64,000 nt of DNA from an uncultured Acidobacteriaceae bacterium (GTDB taxonomy: Bacteria > Acidobacteriota > Terriglobia > Terriglobales > Acidobacteriaceae), in the NCBI GenBank assembly GCA_903904755.1, contig CAIVDV010000015.1, positions 62,001 to 126,000 on the forward strand, read 5' to 3'. Below the pieces are notes generated by a model, which was given only the letters and a program-made list of their open reading frames with translations, searched no databases and was not told where the DNA came from. The position numbers and the translations under genes are program-made. Positions within the stretch are counted from its first letter, which is position 1. Each line of letters begins with the position of its first letter. Positions 38,701 through 47,985 of the stretch are shown piece after piece.

Positions 38701-39849
38701 TGCAACAGTGGCGCAAACTACAACTACTTCTCGGTGACCGGCTCCAACGCGGTCGGGCAGAATGGAATCCCAAGCTCACCCGGCATTGGCCCCACTTCAC
38801 CCGGCTACATCAACATGATTGTGGCCTGCACGGGCAACTCCGGCTTCGTCAGTTCCAGCCAGCACGCGCTCGGCATCAGCCCTGACGTAGTTCGCCCCTA
38901 CCGCGGTTTTGCCAATATCATTTCGCTCGACAACATCGCCACTTCCGCCTATCACGGTCTGCAGAGCACCCTGCGGGAAACGACCGGCGGACTCACCCTT
39001 GGCCTCTCCTACAGCTATAGCCACTCCATCGACGATTCCTCAGACCGGTCGTCGGCAAACTTCGCCAACTCGCTCGACCTCAAGTCCAATCGCGCCAGCT
39101 CTGACTTCGATCAGCGCCACATGCTCAATGTGACCTATCTGTACGACCTGCCGCTGGTTGAGGTATTGGGCGGGTTGACGCACCTGCTGGGGCCGCTTGC
39201 CGACGACGAACCGAAGGATGCCCCAGCCCCGGCTCAGGGCCGCCGCATCAGTGCGGTATGGCGCAACCTGCTGGATAAGTGGCAGTTGAGCGGCATCACC
39301 ATGTACCAGTCCGGCTCGCCCTTCAGCGTCATCAATGGCGGTGGCTCTGACGGCACCGGAGAAGCCGACAACGCCGGCGTTGGCGACGGCCTTGGCATCG
39401 GTTCCTTTGCCGATGTCATCGGCAGTGTCCACAGCGTGAAGCCGGTTGTCGCCAGCTCCAGCGCCAATGTTGGCCCGCTGCTGCTCAATCCGGGCGCATT
39501 CGCCGCACCCCGCGGACTTACCTTCGGAAACTCCGGAAGAAACTCGCTCAACAACCCTTCGCGCATCAACTTCAACGCTTCCCTGCTGAAGAACTTCAAG
39601 TTCGCCAAGGACCGGGTGAATGTCGAATTCCGCACCGAAGGCTACAACATCTTCAACCACACTCAGTTCCGGATCTACGACCCCAGCCATCCGGGCAACT
39701 CCGGCAACAACGTCATCAATTGCTATGGCGATGAGTCCACGCAATACTCCGCAGGCGCACCAGGCTGCCTGGTCGGCAACTCCTTTCTGCATCCAGTCGA
39801 TGCCCACGATCCTCGCATCCTTCAGTTCGGTCTGAAGGCTTCCTTCTAG
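35743..39849 (+). CDS. TonB-dependent receptor with carboxypeptidase-regulatory N-terminal domain (Oar-like)
   Basis: The product has 1368 residues. After a signal peptide (PIVLALWLAGAACGIAQ), residues 30-115 form a carboxypeptidase-regulatory/Ig-like domain (ASIKGHVTDQQAAVIPGASI, then GNYIVPDLPPASYRVS). A plug domain (LNGRNLSQLIAIAPGVSNQ, FSVNGGRVEYNTFEVDG, VITTTKSGTPALHGNAYEFL) and a long 22-strand-type barrel follow, ending in Phe (LQFGLKASF). This architecture is very common in Acidobacteriota. Such receptors import large or scarce ligands using TonB energy; the ligand is unknown, and no tonB/exbBD genes lie here. ATG 35743 is preceded by GGGGAG at ten bases; ATG 35752 is an alternative. 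Confidence 0.95.
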   Translation: MDRMLRRAWPIVLALWLAGAACGIAQTGASIKGHVTDQQAAVIPGASIHVISEDGAIKKDAISDQEGNYIVPDLPPASYRVSSEMEGFEAFRSQTVTLATGQTLVFDVQLAIAAQTSEVKVFANNAEASVETDNANISTTISEKEVSEIGLNGRNLSQLIAIAPGVSNQSGQDEGKVGVAGSAKFSVNGGRVEYNTFEVDGSDVLNTSINASRGQGQPLMVYASVDAVQDMKILTSNYDAMYGKSASGTVITTTKSGTPALHGNAYEFLRNEVFNARNFFDQPVQQRNGSTKKKTPLYRRQDFGATLGGPIFVPHIYNEKRDKTFFFISEEGRLEKTPVDFNQAVPTAAERKGDFSDVCPAFVPGGSLYFNPASYPDCPYDRLNNNSGSGFVPGRQIIVGNISQSILDTGILPAPNSNFGCNTTNQTTLPRCYTASVSPSTYWHEDLFRVDHTISASHQIFFRYIHDAWNTTTLTPQWGVVQNSFPTVENKLKGPGLDVVASLVETLPHNFVNRIDLSFAMQHITLTPQPGQGVSSLARPSALDAPCNSVGTITDCPMGKIFDNAASQSGAVKMPGLVFQGTNGAYGGHGFAADTGYAPWDQHNPTYLIRDDLSKAFGKHLIQAGGLATLVQQDELSAVNGANSGDTQGLISFSNQQSMFTSGNAFADFLMGPGVNPNSYDQQTAIKSFTQDSGQTNYYNSYKMAEFYLQDTWQANSHLSINLGLRGSFFGMWRNLKNSAFNWRPEAFDQSLGASVAVDPTFGYLVHQTGSGTGAAGSPITLPNRTGAYSLKDLDPVMTNGLIQCGVNGVSPSCMKNHLFNPAPRIGFSWDPKGNAKTAIRGGYGFFWEHGTGYEANVGSLIGSAPTVLSETQSNVPSISGGNAGAYNLIGYSCQGGETQCPGYSGAGVVTFPLNVTSIPTKAVYGYTQQWSLSIQQELHKGMVASLAYVGTKGTHLTAVRDLNQLQPLASSLNPFAPGQPINASVCNSGANYNYFSVTGSNAVGQNGIPSSPGIGPTSPGYINMIVACTGNSGFVSSSQHALGISPDVVRPYRGFANIISLDNIATSAYHGLQSTLRETTGGLTLGLSYSYSHSIDDSSDRSSANFANSLDLKSNRASSDFDQRHMLNVTYLYDLPLVEVLGGLTHLLGPLADDEPKDAPAPAQGRRISAVWRNLLDKWQLSGITMYQSGSPFSVINGGGSDGTGEADNAGVGDGLGIGSFADVIGSVHSVKPVVASSSANVGPLLLNPGAFAAPRGLTFGNSGRNSLNNPSRINFNASLLKNFKFAKDRVNVEFRTEGYNIFNHTQFRIYDPSHPGNSGNNVINCYGDESTQYSAGAPGCLVGNSFLHPVDAHDPRILQFGLKASF

Positions 39850-39858
39850 GAGAAGTAC

Positions 39859-41322
39859 ATGGCGTACTCGCAGACTCACTCACCCGCTACACTACTGCGC
39901 CGCAGGAGCGCATCCGCGCTGGTCCTTCTGGCTGCAGGCTGGATTTGCGCATGCGGTGGCGGCACAAAAACTACCACCACCGGGCCCACCGCAAACACGC
40001 CTGCGACCTATTTCGCTGCCGCGGTGGCGGGTGCCTATGCGGGCAGCGCCATCAGCGACTCGGAGTATCTCTCCACTTATACGGTCGATGACCAGAAGCA
40101 TACCTTCGCCGAGTCTATCTATACCTTCGGCAGCGGCGACCAGCAGGGCCCCCAACTGGACTACTCCGGCACAACCGCAGCCAGTGCCCGCGGCCTCTCC
40201 GAATTCCAGATAGATTACTCGAACAGCCTCTACGGCTCGGCCGTCAACAGCGGCAAGGGCATTACCTACAATCCCCCGCTCAGCGGTAACTGGTTCTTCG
40301 AACTTCCGGACCAGGCCGGCGGGTTGGTCACTCTGAGGGGCTTGCCGTTTGTCCCGTTGGTTGCCGCTGAAAAGTGCCCATCCGGTACGGCGAGCACGAC
40401 TTATAACTTCGTCAGCATCCCAACCTATATCGGACCGAACCTGGCGGGGTCGTCCGGTGGCATTTCAAACTGGATTCCCGCTGACGACACAGCCTACGGA
40501 AGCGTGCAGGTCAGCGGCAAGGGCAGTAATGTCACTTTTGACAGCATCCGGCAGTTTTCCGCATCCGGGGCAGCAATCACAAGCTACAAGGACCTCAAGA
40601 GCAGCCCCGCCGCCGTCACCTCTGCGACAGGCGTATGCGCGTCCACTTTCTACGGAAACACGATCAGCGTTCCGGCCGAGGTCGTCATCACCAATCCGGG
40701 CCAGGGGGAAACCATCTCCAGCCCCGCCGTGGTCGCAATTGGACCCACCGGACTACTGATCGAGAACAACGGAGAAACCTCGAACCTGGTTTCCAACGCC
40801 CAAATCACGGGCTATCAGCCGTTTATGGGCTCGGGTACGGGAGCTATGGGTCTTCCGCAGCCGGGCAGCGCCGTAAGCGTTTCCGCTCTGAGTGCCGCGC
40901 AATATGTGGGCGTCACCTATGGCGGCGGCACCGGTGCCAAGGACTGGTCTTCGCTGATTACTTCCTTCGGATTCCCCAGTGCGCCTGCCTCCTGCCCCAC
41001 CGGCAGCTTTACCGCGCCGCTCTTTGGGGGCGACTTTCCGGGCAATGATCCGACCCAGTCCGCAGCAGGCTCTGCCGCCGGCTACGGCAACTGCAATCTC
41101 GTCGTGGATCTGGGTACGCAGGATCCCTCGACCAATGGCCTTTTCCCGCACGCCACGGTTGTTGTCGGCGCTGCCTTCGGCGGCAATCAGAAAGCCCACA
41201 CCTTCCCGGCAACCGCAATCGCAGGCCAACTCGGCGGCAAGTACGCGGTTTTCCTGATTGGCGTGGATACCAGTGGAACGCCCCAGCAGGCTTGGGGAAT
41301 TTATCTGTTTCAGTCCAACTGA
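39859..41322 (+). CDS. Secreted lipoprotein of unknown function
   Basis: A 487-residue lipoprotein with an Arg-rich n-region, hydrophobic stretch and lipobox ending in CACGGG (Cys30 or Cys32). The mature protein is rich in Ser, Thr, Gly and Ala, with many predicted strands and no domain I recognise. It begins ten bases after the TonB-dependent receptor stop and has a strong ribosome-binding site (AGGAGAAG), so the two are almost certainly co-transcribed. It may therefore be a surface partner of the receptor, in the way SusD-type lipoproteins partner SusC, although no SusD similarity is visible. Confidence 0.85.
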   Translation: MAYSQTHSPATLLRRRSASALVLLAAGWICACGGGTKTTTTGPTANTPATYFAAAVAGAYAGSAISDSEYLSTYTVDDQKHTFAESIYTFGSGDQQGPQLDYSGTTAASARGLSEFQIDYSNSLYGSAVNSGKGITYNPPLSGNWFFELPDQAGGLVTLRGLPFVPLVAAEKCPSGTASTTYNFVSIPTYIGPNLAGSSGGISNWIPADDTAYGSVQVSGKGSNVTFDSIRQFSASGAAITSYKDLKSSPAAVTSATGVCASTFYGNTISVPAEVVITNPGQGETISSPAVVAIGPTGLLIENNGETSNLVSNAQITGYQPFMGSGTGAMGLPQPGSAVSVSALSAAQYVGVTYGGGTGAKDWSSLITSFGFPSAPASCPTGSFTAPLFGGDFPGNDPTQSAAGSAAGYGNCNLVVDLGTQDPSTNGLFPHATVVVGAAFGGNQKAHTFPATAIAGQLGGKYAVFLIGVDTSGTPQQAWGIYLFQSN

Positions 41323-41457
41323 CCTGTGACCGCGCGCGCCGTCACAGCCCGCGGAAGAGCAAGCGGGAAAGGCAGAGGACCAGTCAACAGCGCCGGTGCA
41401 ACTTCCAAGCGACCGACGCAAAAGATTCGCAGCAGTGCTATCGAAAGGGTCAGGACC

Positions 41458-44400
41458 GTGAGATTGATTCCAGTGGAAGTTCAAACGAGTGTGGGTGCTG
41501 AGAAGCCGGCTTTTCGTGCCATTCAGCGAGTTGCTTTGTTGCTGATGACAACCACTGGGTTGCTGCTCGCTGCCGGATGCGGTGGCAGCGCCACCAAACC
41601 CGTCACCGCTACGCCCACTCTTACCCCTGGTGCCGGTGCCTATAAGTCCTCGCAAACGGTCACCATTGGCGATACGACCGCCGGTGCCGTGCTGTACTGC
41701 ACCACCGACGGCAGCACGCCCACTTCCTCGTCTACGCAGTGCACTGAGCCGGTTACGGTAGCCAAGAGCGAGACCCTCAGCGTTCTTGCGGTTGCGCCCG
41801 GATACAGCCCCAGCGCAGTCGTAACCGCGGCGTACACCATCAATCTGCCCGCCGCCGCCACCCCGGTTATCAGCCCCAACGGCGGAACCGTGAACGCGGG
41901 GCAGTTGGTCGCCATCACCGATGCCTCGGCAAACACCACCATCTACTACACCACGGATGGCTCCACGCCAAGTTCCACGAACGGTGCCCAGTACACAGCA
42001 CCAATTGTCGTTTCCGCTCCGGAAACAATCAGCGCCATTGCTGTCGGCAGTCAGTTCAGCCCCAGCAAAGTGGCAACTGCCACATTCAGCATCCTTTACC
42101 GGCCCGCGATTACCAGTCTTAGCCCCACCTCCGGCCCGGTTGGCTCCGCAGTCACCCTCACCGGCACCAACTTCGGCGCAACCCAGGGCTCCTCCACCGT
42201 AACCTTTAACGGCGCCAAAGCCACCGTCACCGCCTGGAGCGGCAGTTCCATCACCGCCGTTGTTCCGGCCGGCGCCACCACCGGCAACGTCGTCGTCACA
42301 GAAGGCGGCTTGGCCAGCAATGGTGTGGCCTTCACCGTTCTGCCCACCCCCACGGTTTCCGCCGTTTCGCCCGCTTCCGGCGCGGCAGGGGCTTCCGTCA
42401 CGCTCACCGGAACCCACTTCGGCACCACCCAGGGATCCAGCACAATCAGCTTCAATGGCACTGTTGCCACCGCAATCACAAGCTGGAGCAATACCTCCAT
42501 CACTGCACTGGTTCCGGCGGGGGCAACCACCGGGAGCGTCGTCGTCACGGTTGACGGAGTCGCCAGCGCCGGCACCGCCTTCACGGTTCTGCCCACCCCC
42601 GCAATCTCCGGCCTCAGCCTCACGTCTGCCGCCGTTGGTGCATCGGTCACCGTCAATGGATCCAATTTCGGCGCTACTCCCGGCTCAGTTACGATCAACG
42701 GCACGGTAGCCACCATCTCCTCCTGGACCGCATCTTCGATCACCTTCACCGTACCCGCAGGTGCCACCTCGGGCACCCTGGCAGTCAAGGCCAGCGGCAT
42801 CACGGTCAGCGGCGGCACCTTCACGGTCCTGCCAACCCCCACCGTCAGCAGTTTCAACCCCGCTTCGGGCGCAGTGGGTTCCACGGTCACCCTCACCGGC
42901 AGCAATCTCGGTGCAACGGCGGGCTCTGTGACCTTTAACGGCACCCCCGCCAGCATTTCCGCCTGGACCGCCACTTCCATCACCGTCACCGTTCCCAGCG
43001 GTGCCACCACTGGCACCCTGGCAGTGAAGGCGAGCGGCATCACCGTCAATGCGGGCACCTTCACCATTCTGGCCACGCCCACAGTCACAAGCCTCAATCC
43101 CGCCTCGGGCCCGGTCGGCTCAACCGTCACAATAACCGGCACCAACTTTGGCGCAACTCAGGGCACGGTCAGCTTCAACGGCACCGCGGCGACCATCTCC
43201 TCCTGGACCGCCACTTCCATCGCCGTCGTGGTTCCGGCCGGTGCCACCACCGGCAACGTCTCGGTCACCGTCAGCGGCGTCACTGTGAATGCGGGCGCCT
43301 TTACGGTTCTGCCCCGGCCCACCATCACCAGTCTCAACCCGGCAACCGGTGCCGCAGGTGCCACAGTCACCGTCACCGGCACCAACTTCGGCGCAACCCA
43401 GGGCACCAGTTCGCTCACCTTCAACGGCACGGCTGCCACCTCCATCTCAAGCTGGAGCGCGACTTCCATCACCGCAGTCGTCCCCAGCGGGGCCACCAGC
43501 GGCAGCGTAGTGGTCACGGTCAACGGTGTCGCCAGCAGCGGCACCGCCTTCACGGTTCTGCCCACACCGGCCGTCACCAGCATCAATCCCACCTCGGGCG
43601 CGATTGGCGCCACGGTCACCATCACCGGCAGCAACTTCGGCGCAACCCAGGGCACGGTCAGTTTCAACGGCACCGCGGCCACAGTATCCTCCTGGACCGC
43701 CACCTCCATCGCCGTGACCGTTCCGGCCGCAGCCACCACCGGCAACGTCTCGGTCACCGTCAGCGGCGTCACCGTCAACGCGGGCACCTTCACGGTTCTG
43801 CCAAGGCCCACCATCACCAGCCTCAACCCTGCTTCCGCAGCGGTCGGTGCCACGGTCACCATCACCGGCACCAACTTCGGCGCAACCCGGGGCACCAGCA
43901 CGCTCACCTTTAACGGCACTCCGGCAACCTCTATTTCAAGCTGGAGCGCCACTTCCATCACCGCGGTCGTCCCCAACGGTGCCACCAGCGGTAGCGTAGT
44001 GGTCACGGTCAGCGGTGTCGCCAGCGCCGGCACATACTTCACCGTTCCCGGAACCCCCGCCATTTCGAGCATCAATCCCACCGCCGGCCCAGTCGGAACC
44101 ACGGTCACCATCACCGGCAGCAACTTCGGCGCCACCCAGGGATCCGTCAGCTTCAACGGCACCGCGGCCAACGTCACTTCCTGGACTGCCACCTCCATCA
44201 CCGTGACTGTGCCCGCAGGCGCCACCACCGGCAGCGTGGCCATCACGGTCAGCGGTGTCACCGTCACCGGCGGCACCTTTACGGTCCTGGCCGTGCCCAC
44301 CATCAGCAGTCTCAATCCCACCTCGGGCGCAGTCGGCTCCACGGTCACCATCACCGGCACCAACTTCGGCGCCACCCAGGGCTCCAGTTCCCTCACCTTC

Positions 44401-47400
44401 AACGGCACTCCGGCCACTTCCATTTCAAGCTGGAGCGCAACATCCATCACCGCCGTCGTCCCCAACGGCGCCACCAGCGGCAACGTGGTCGTCACTGTCA
44501 GCGGGGTTGCCAGCAGCGGCACCGCGTTCACGGTCCTGCGCACCCCCTCCATTACCAACGTGAGCCCGACCTCTGCCGCCGCAGGCGCTACGGTTACCAT
44601 CACGGGCTCCAATTTCGGCGCGACCAGCGGGACCGTCGCCTTCAATGGCACCGCCGCAACCGTCTCTTCCTGGACTGCCAGCTCCATCGCCGTGACCGTG
44701 CCGACCGGCGCCACCACCGGCAACCTGGTCGTAACGGCCAGCGGAGTCGCGGTCAGCGGCGGTACCTTCACGGTTCTGCCCACGCCCACCATCACCAGCT
44801 TCACCCCAACTTCCGCAGCCGCAGGCGCAATCGTCACCATCACCGGCACCAACTTCGGAGCCACCCAGGGCCAGGTGACTTTCCATGGCACCAGCGCCGC
44901 CATCTCCTCCTGGAGCGCCACTTCCATTGCCGTGACAGTCCCGGCTGCGGCCACCACCGGCAACCTGGCAGTCTCAGCCAGCGGCGTAACGGTCAATGGC
45001 GGGACATTCACCTTGCTGCCAACGCCCACCGTCACCAGCCTCACCCCCACATCCGGCTCAGCCGGGGACACGGCAACCATTTCCGGCTCCAACTTCGGCG
45101 CAACCCAGGGCCAGGTCACTTTCCATGGCACCAGCGCCGCCATCTCCTCCTGGAGCGCCACATCCATCGCCGTGGTCGTTCCCAAGGGTGCCACGACCGG
45201 CCCTGTGGTCGTCTCCACAAGCGGAGTATCGGTCAATGCGGGCACATTTACCATCGTTGCCTCGGCACCCCCGGCACCTGTATTGGTCCCCGCGGGCGGC
45301 CTCACCACAGCCACCTATCCCGCTACGCTTTCCTTCACTCTCAGCGATACGGATGCGTCCGCCACGCTCTACTACACCACCGATGGCAGTACGCCCAGCG
45401 CAACCAACGGAACCGCGTACACCACCGCCGTCACTGTCAGCTCGACTGAGACGGTCACCGCCATCGCCATCGACGCGGCACTCTCCAACAGCAGCCCCTC
45501 CGTCTCGCAGTTGATGACGGTCGTTGAGGCGACGCCCACCTTCACACCCTCCGCCGGGCTGGTCGCTTCCGGCACTTCCGTCGCCATCCAGGATGCCGAC
45601 GCAACGGCGTCCATCTTCTACACACTCGATGGCTCCCCGGCCACACCGGCTTCTACCCCATACACGATTCCGCTCATCGTCACCGGCTCTGAGACCATCC
45701 ATGCCGTCGCCGTTGACACCAACCCAGGCACCAACTACACCCAGAGCGCGCAGGCTTCAGCAGCGTACGCAATCTGCACCAGCACCATCTGCGGCAATGT
45801 CGCCAGCGGAACCGCCCCCATCGCGGGCGCAACTGTCACGCTCTACTCCGCAGGCACAACCGGCTATGGCAAGGGCGCAAAATCCCTGACCTCGACAACG
45901 ACGGATGCCAGCGGCGTCTTCTCGCTTACCCTCGCCAAGTGCCCCGCAGCTCCGGCCGATCTGCTCTACCTGGTCGCCTCCGGCGGCTCCACAATCGGGG
46001 TCGGCTCTGAGCCCTCCATCGGCCTGATGACGGCTCTCGGCAAGTGCGGTTCCCTGCCGGCCAACGCCTCAGTCCGCGTCAATGAACTCACCACAGTCGC
46101 GGCAATCTACTCGCTCTCTGGATTCACCACTGCCAACGCTGGCACAACCGGAGTCGTCGTCGGTGTCTCTGCGCCGAGCACCACATGCACCAGTTCCGGG
46201 GTCAGCACCATGGGCAACGCGACCTGCAACTACACCGGCCTCGGCAACGCCTTCCTGACCCCCACCAATCTGGTCAACCCATCGTCGGGCGCGGCCCTCA
46301 CCACAACCGAGTTCTACTCTGGCACCGACCCCAACAACCTCAACGGCTGGAGCAGCTCCTACGGCGACTCCGCCGCTGCCTGCCCCGGCGCAAAGTGCCT
46401 GAGCCCCAACAATCCTGTTCCGGCGCCCGCGCTCAACACCAGCACCGCGCCCTTCCAGCGTGTGAACACGCTCGGCAATGTCCTCGCCGCCTGCGTGCAG
46501 AACCCGGCCAACTGCATCGCACTCTTCAGCCTGGCAGGCAACGCGTCAGACACGCTGCAGGCCGCGCTCTACATCGCCCACCACCCCGGCGCTTTCAGCG
46601 GAACTTCCGGTCTCTATTCCCTGATAACCTCACCCGCCGCAACCTTCACCCAGCCCTACGGACCGGCTCTCACCGCCGAGCCCAACGACTGGGCCCTCGC
46701 CCTCACCTTTACCGGTGCTGGACTCGGAGTCGATCCCCAGGTTGACTCCGCCGATGCGCTCACCAATCTCGGCCTTGCCATCGATGTCAATGGCAACGTC
46801 TGGGCCACCGCCTCAGCGCTGGACAGCAGCAACGTGGCGGGGATCGCTGTCGGTACCGTTGCAGGCTTTGATCCCCTGGGCCGTGCTCTCACTCCTGCAA
46901 CCTCGCTGGTCGGCGGAGCTATCGCCTACGACAGCACCAAGGGATACAGCAGCTACGGTGGCTATGGCCCAGATGTCCTGGCAAACGGCCAACCCGGTAT
47001 CTTTGGAGAGCCCAACTCGTTCTTCATCGATGCCAGCCAGCATCTGTGGATCAGCAACAGCTATCTCAGCAACGATTCTGCCGGTGGCTCCGAACTCACC
47101 ATCGCCAAAGCCTCCGCGCCGGGATCCAAAAACCTCGGCCCCACCGGAGGCAGCGGCAGCCCCAGCTTCAGTCTTCCAGATGCCGGCATCAGCCTGCTCG
47201 CAGACGCCAGCGGCAATCTCTGGCAAACCGCCAATACTGAGCTCCTCTACGAGTACGACTCGCTCGGCAACCTCGCTGCCTTCATCCCGGTAACGCTGGA
47301 TCCGTCGACCAAGGCCAACCTTATCGGCTTCTGCAACGCCACTTTCGATGGCAACGGCACCCTTTGGGCCGATGACTGCGGAACCAGCGGCAACGGCGGT

Positions 47401-47985
47401 CAGGTCTTTGCATTCTCTGATGGCTCTTCCGGCAACCCGCTGCTGGCCACCTACAACGGGGCGCTCACGCAAATCACCACCTCCGGCACTCTCGCCTCCG
47501 GAAGCGGTGGCAACGTCTACGCCTGCAACGCAACTGAGACCGGCTACCTGGTCTTTAACGTCGCCACCAGCACCACCGGGCCCGTCAATACCTTCACCCC
47601 GGCCAGCCATCGCTGCGGTCACTTCCTCACCGTCGATGGTGCCGGCCACGTCTGGTCTTATCTGAACACCGTCTCCGGCGGCGTCCTTGACGCAGTGGAT
47701 GCCAACGGGAACCAGCTCACTCCCAGCAACGGCCTTACCGCCTCCAGCAACGACGAAGTCAACGCCACCGGCCTGGGCACCTTCAATGAAACCGCCGGCG
47801 GTGGGCAGGGGGGCATGGCCATTGATCGTTCAGGAAACCTCTGGTTCCTGAACGGAGCTGCCGGCACCCTGAATAGCGGCATCGCCCCTGCAAACGCCCT
47901 CGTCGAGTTCATCGGAGTCGCGGCCCCCACCGTCTCCCCCGCTGCAATCGCAACCCAGAATGGCGCCCAGGGAACCCTTCCGTAG
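41458..47985 (+). CDS. Giant lipoprotein with 13 TIG repeats, chitobiase-type units and C-terminal propeller region
   Basis: About 2175 residues. The lipobox is LAAGC (Cys41). Near the N terminus are two Fn3-like chitobiase C-terminal units (CTTDGSTPT, YYTTDGSTPS). Thirteen tandem IPT/TIG repeats of about 80 residues follow, each starting P.I.SL.P.S...G..VTITGTNFGATQG. Two more chitobiase-type units (YYTTDGSTPS, FYTLDGSP), a carboxypeptidase-regulatory-like segment (LYSAGTTGYGKG) and six NHL-like units (AIDVNGNVWATA to AIDRSGNLWFLN) complete it. GTG 41458 follows AGGA and gives a normal signal peptide; a GTG at 41326 would add 44 basic residues and lacks a ribosome-binding site. It has the architecture of an extended surface stalk carrying a binding head. 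It is probably co-transcribed with the upstream genes. Confidence 0.85.
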   Translation: MRLIPVEVQTSVGAEKPAFRAIQRVALLLMTTTGLLLAAGCGGSATKPVTATPTLTPGAGAYKSSQTVTIGDTTAGAVLYCTTDGSTPTSSSTQCTEPVTVAKSETLSVLAVAPGYSPSAVVTAAYTINLPAAATPVISPNGGTVNAGQLVAITDASANTTIYYTTDGSTPSSTNGAQYTAPIVVSAPETISAIAVGSQFSPSKVATATFSILYRPAITSLSPTSGPVGSAVTLTGTNFGATQGSSTVTFNGAKATVTAWSGSSITAVVPAGATTGNVVVTEGGLASNGVAFTVLPTPTVSAVSPASGAAGASVTLTGTHFGTTQGSSTISFNGTVATAITSWSNTSITALVPAGATTGSVVVTVDGVASAGTAFTVLPTPAISGLSLTSAAVGASVTVNGSNFGATPGSVTINGTVATISSWTASSITFTVPAGATSGTLAVKASGITVSGGTFTVLPTPTVSSFNPASGAVGSTVTLTGSNLGATAGSVTFNGTPASISAWTATSITVTVPSGATTGTLAVKASGITVNAGTFTILATPTVTSLNPASGPVGSTVTITGTNFGATQGTVSFNGTAATISSWTATSIAVVVPAGATTGNVSVTVSGVTVNAGAFTVLPRPTITSLNPATGAAGATVTVTGTNFGATQGTSSLTFNGTAATSISSWSATSITAVVPSGATSGSVVVTVNGVASSGTAFTVLPTPAVTSINPTSGAIGATVTITGSNFGATQGTVSFNGTAATVSSWTATSIAVTVPAAATTGNVSVTVSGVTVNAGTFTVLPRPTITSLNPASAAVGATVTITGTNFGATRGTSTLTFNGTPATSISSWSATSITAVVPNGATSGSVVVTVSGVASAGTYFTVPGTPAISSINPTAGPVGTTVTITGSNFGATQGSVSFNGTAANVTSWTATSITVTVPAGATTGSVAITVSGVTVTGGTFTVLAVPTISSLNPTSGAVGSTVTITGTNFGATQGSSSLTFNGTPATSISSWSATSITAVVPNGATSGNVVVTVSGVASSGTAFTVLRTPSITNVSPTSAAAGATVTITGSNFGATSGTVAFNGTAATVSSWTASSIAVTVPTGATTGNLVVTASGVAVSGGTFTVLPTPTITSFTPTSAAAGAIVTITGTNFGATQGQVTFHGTSAAISSWSATSIAVTVPAAATTGNLAVSASGVTVNGGTFTLLPTPTVTSLTPTSGSAGDTATISGSNFGATQGQVTFHGTSAAISSWSATSIAVVVPKGATTGPVVVSTSGVSVNAGTFTIVASAPPAPVLVPAGGLTTATYPATLSFTLSDTDASATLYYTTDGSTPSATNGTAYTTAVTVSSTETVTAIAIDAALSNSSPSVSQLMTVVEATPTFTPSAGLVASGTSVAIQDADATASIFYTLDGSPATPASTPYTIPLIVTGSETIHAVAVDTNPGTNYTQSAQASAAYAICTSTICGNVASGTAPIAGATVTLYSAGTTGYGKGAKSLTSTTTDASGVFSLTLAKCPAAPADLLYLVASGGSTIGVGSEPSIGLMTALGKCGSLPANASVRVNELTTVAAIYSLSGFTTANAGTTGVVVGVSAPSTTCTSSGVSTMGNATCNYTGLGNAFLTPTNLVNPSSGAALTTTEFYSGTDPNNLNGWSSSYGDSAAACPGAKCLSPNNPVPAPALNTSTAPFQRVNTLGNVLAACVQNPANCIALFSLAGNASDTLQAALYIAHHPGAFSGTSGLYSLITSPAATFTQPYGPALTAEPNDWALALTFTGAGLGVDPQVDSADALTNLGLAIDVNGNVWATASALDSSNVAGIAVGTVAGFDPLGRALTPATSLVGGAIAYDSTKGYSSYGGYGPDVLANGQPGIFGEPNSFFIDASQHLWISNSYLSNDSAGGSELTIAKASAPGSKNLGPTGGSGSPSFSLPDAGISLLADASGNLWQTANTELLYEYDSLGNLAAFIPVTLDPSTKANLIGFCNATFDGNGTLWADDCGTSGNGGQVFAFSDGSSGNPLLATYNGALTQITTSGTLASGSGGNVYACNATETGYLVFNVATSTTGPVNTFTPASHRCGHFLTVDGAGHVWSYLNTVSGGVLDAVDANGNQLTPSNGLTASSNDEVNATGLGTFNETAGGGQGGMAIDRSGNLWFLNGAAGTLNSGIAPANALVEFIGVAAPTVSPAAIATQNGAQGTLP
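42102..45262 (+). repeat. Tandem array of 13 TIG-encoding repeats
   Basis: Thirteen units averaging about 243 bp repeat in tandem inside the giant lipoprotein gene. Adjacent units share long near-identical nucleotide runs around the GGCACCAACTTCGGCGCAAC box, so the array was probably expanded by recent duplication and may vary in copy number or be prone to mis-assembly. Confidence 0.85.

Noticed and set aside
42102-45262. Could the repeat array be CRISPR-like?
   Set aside because: The units are about 243 bp, in frame and protein-coding, with no short repeat/unique spacer pattern.
43158-45314. 718-codon minus-strand frame opposite the TIG repeats
   Set aside because: It simply mirrors the periodicity of the repeats; no ribosome-binding site or signal, and the plus strand is clearly coding.
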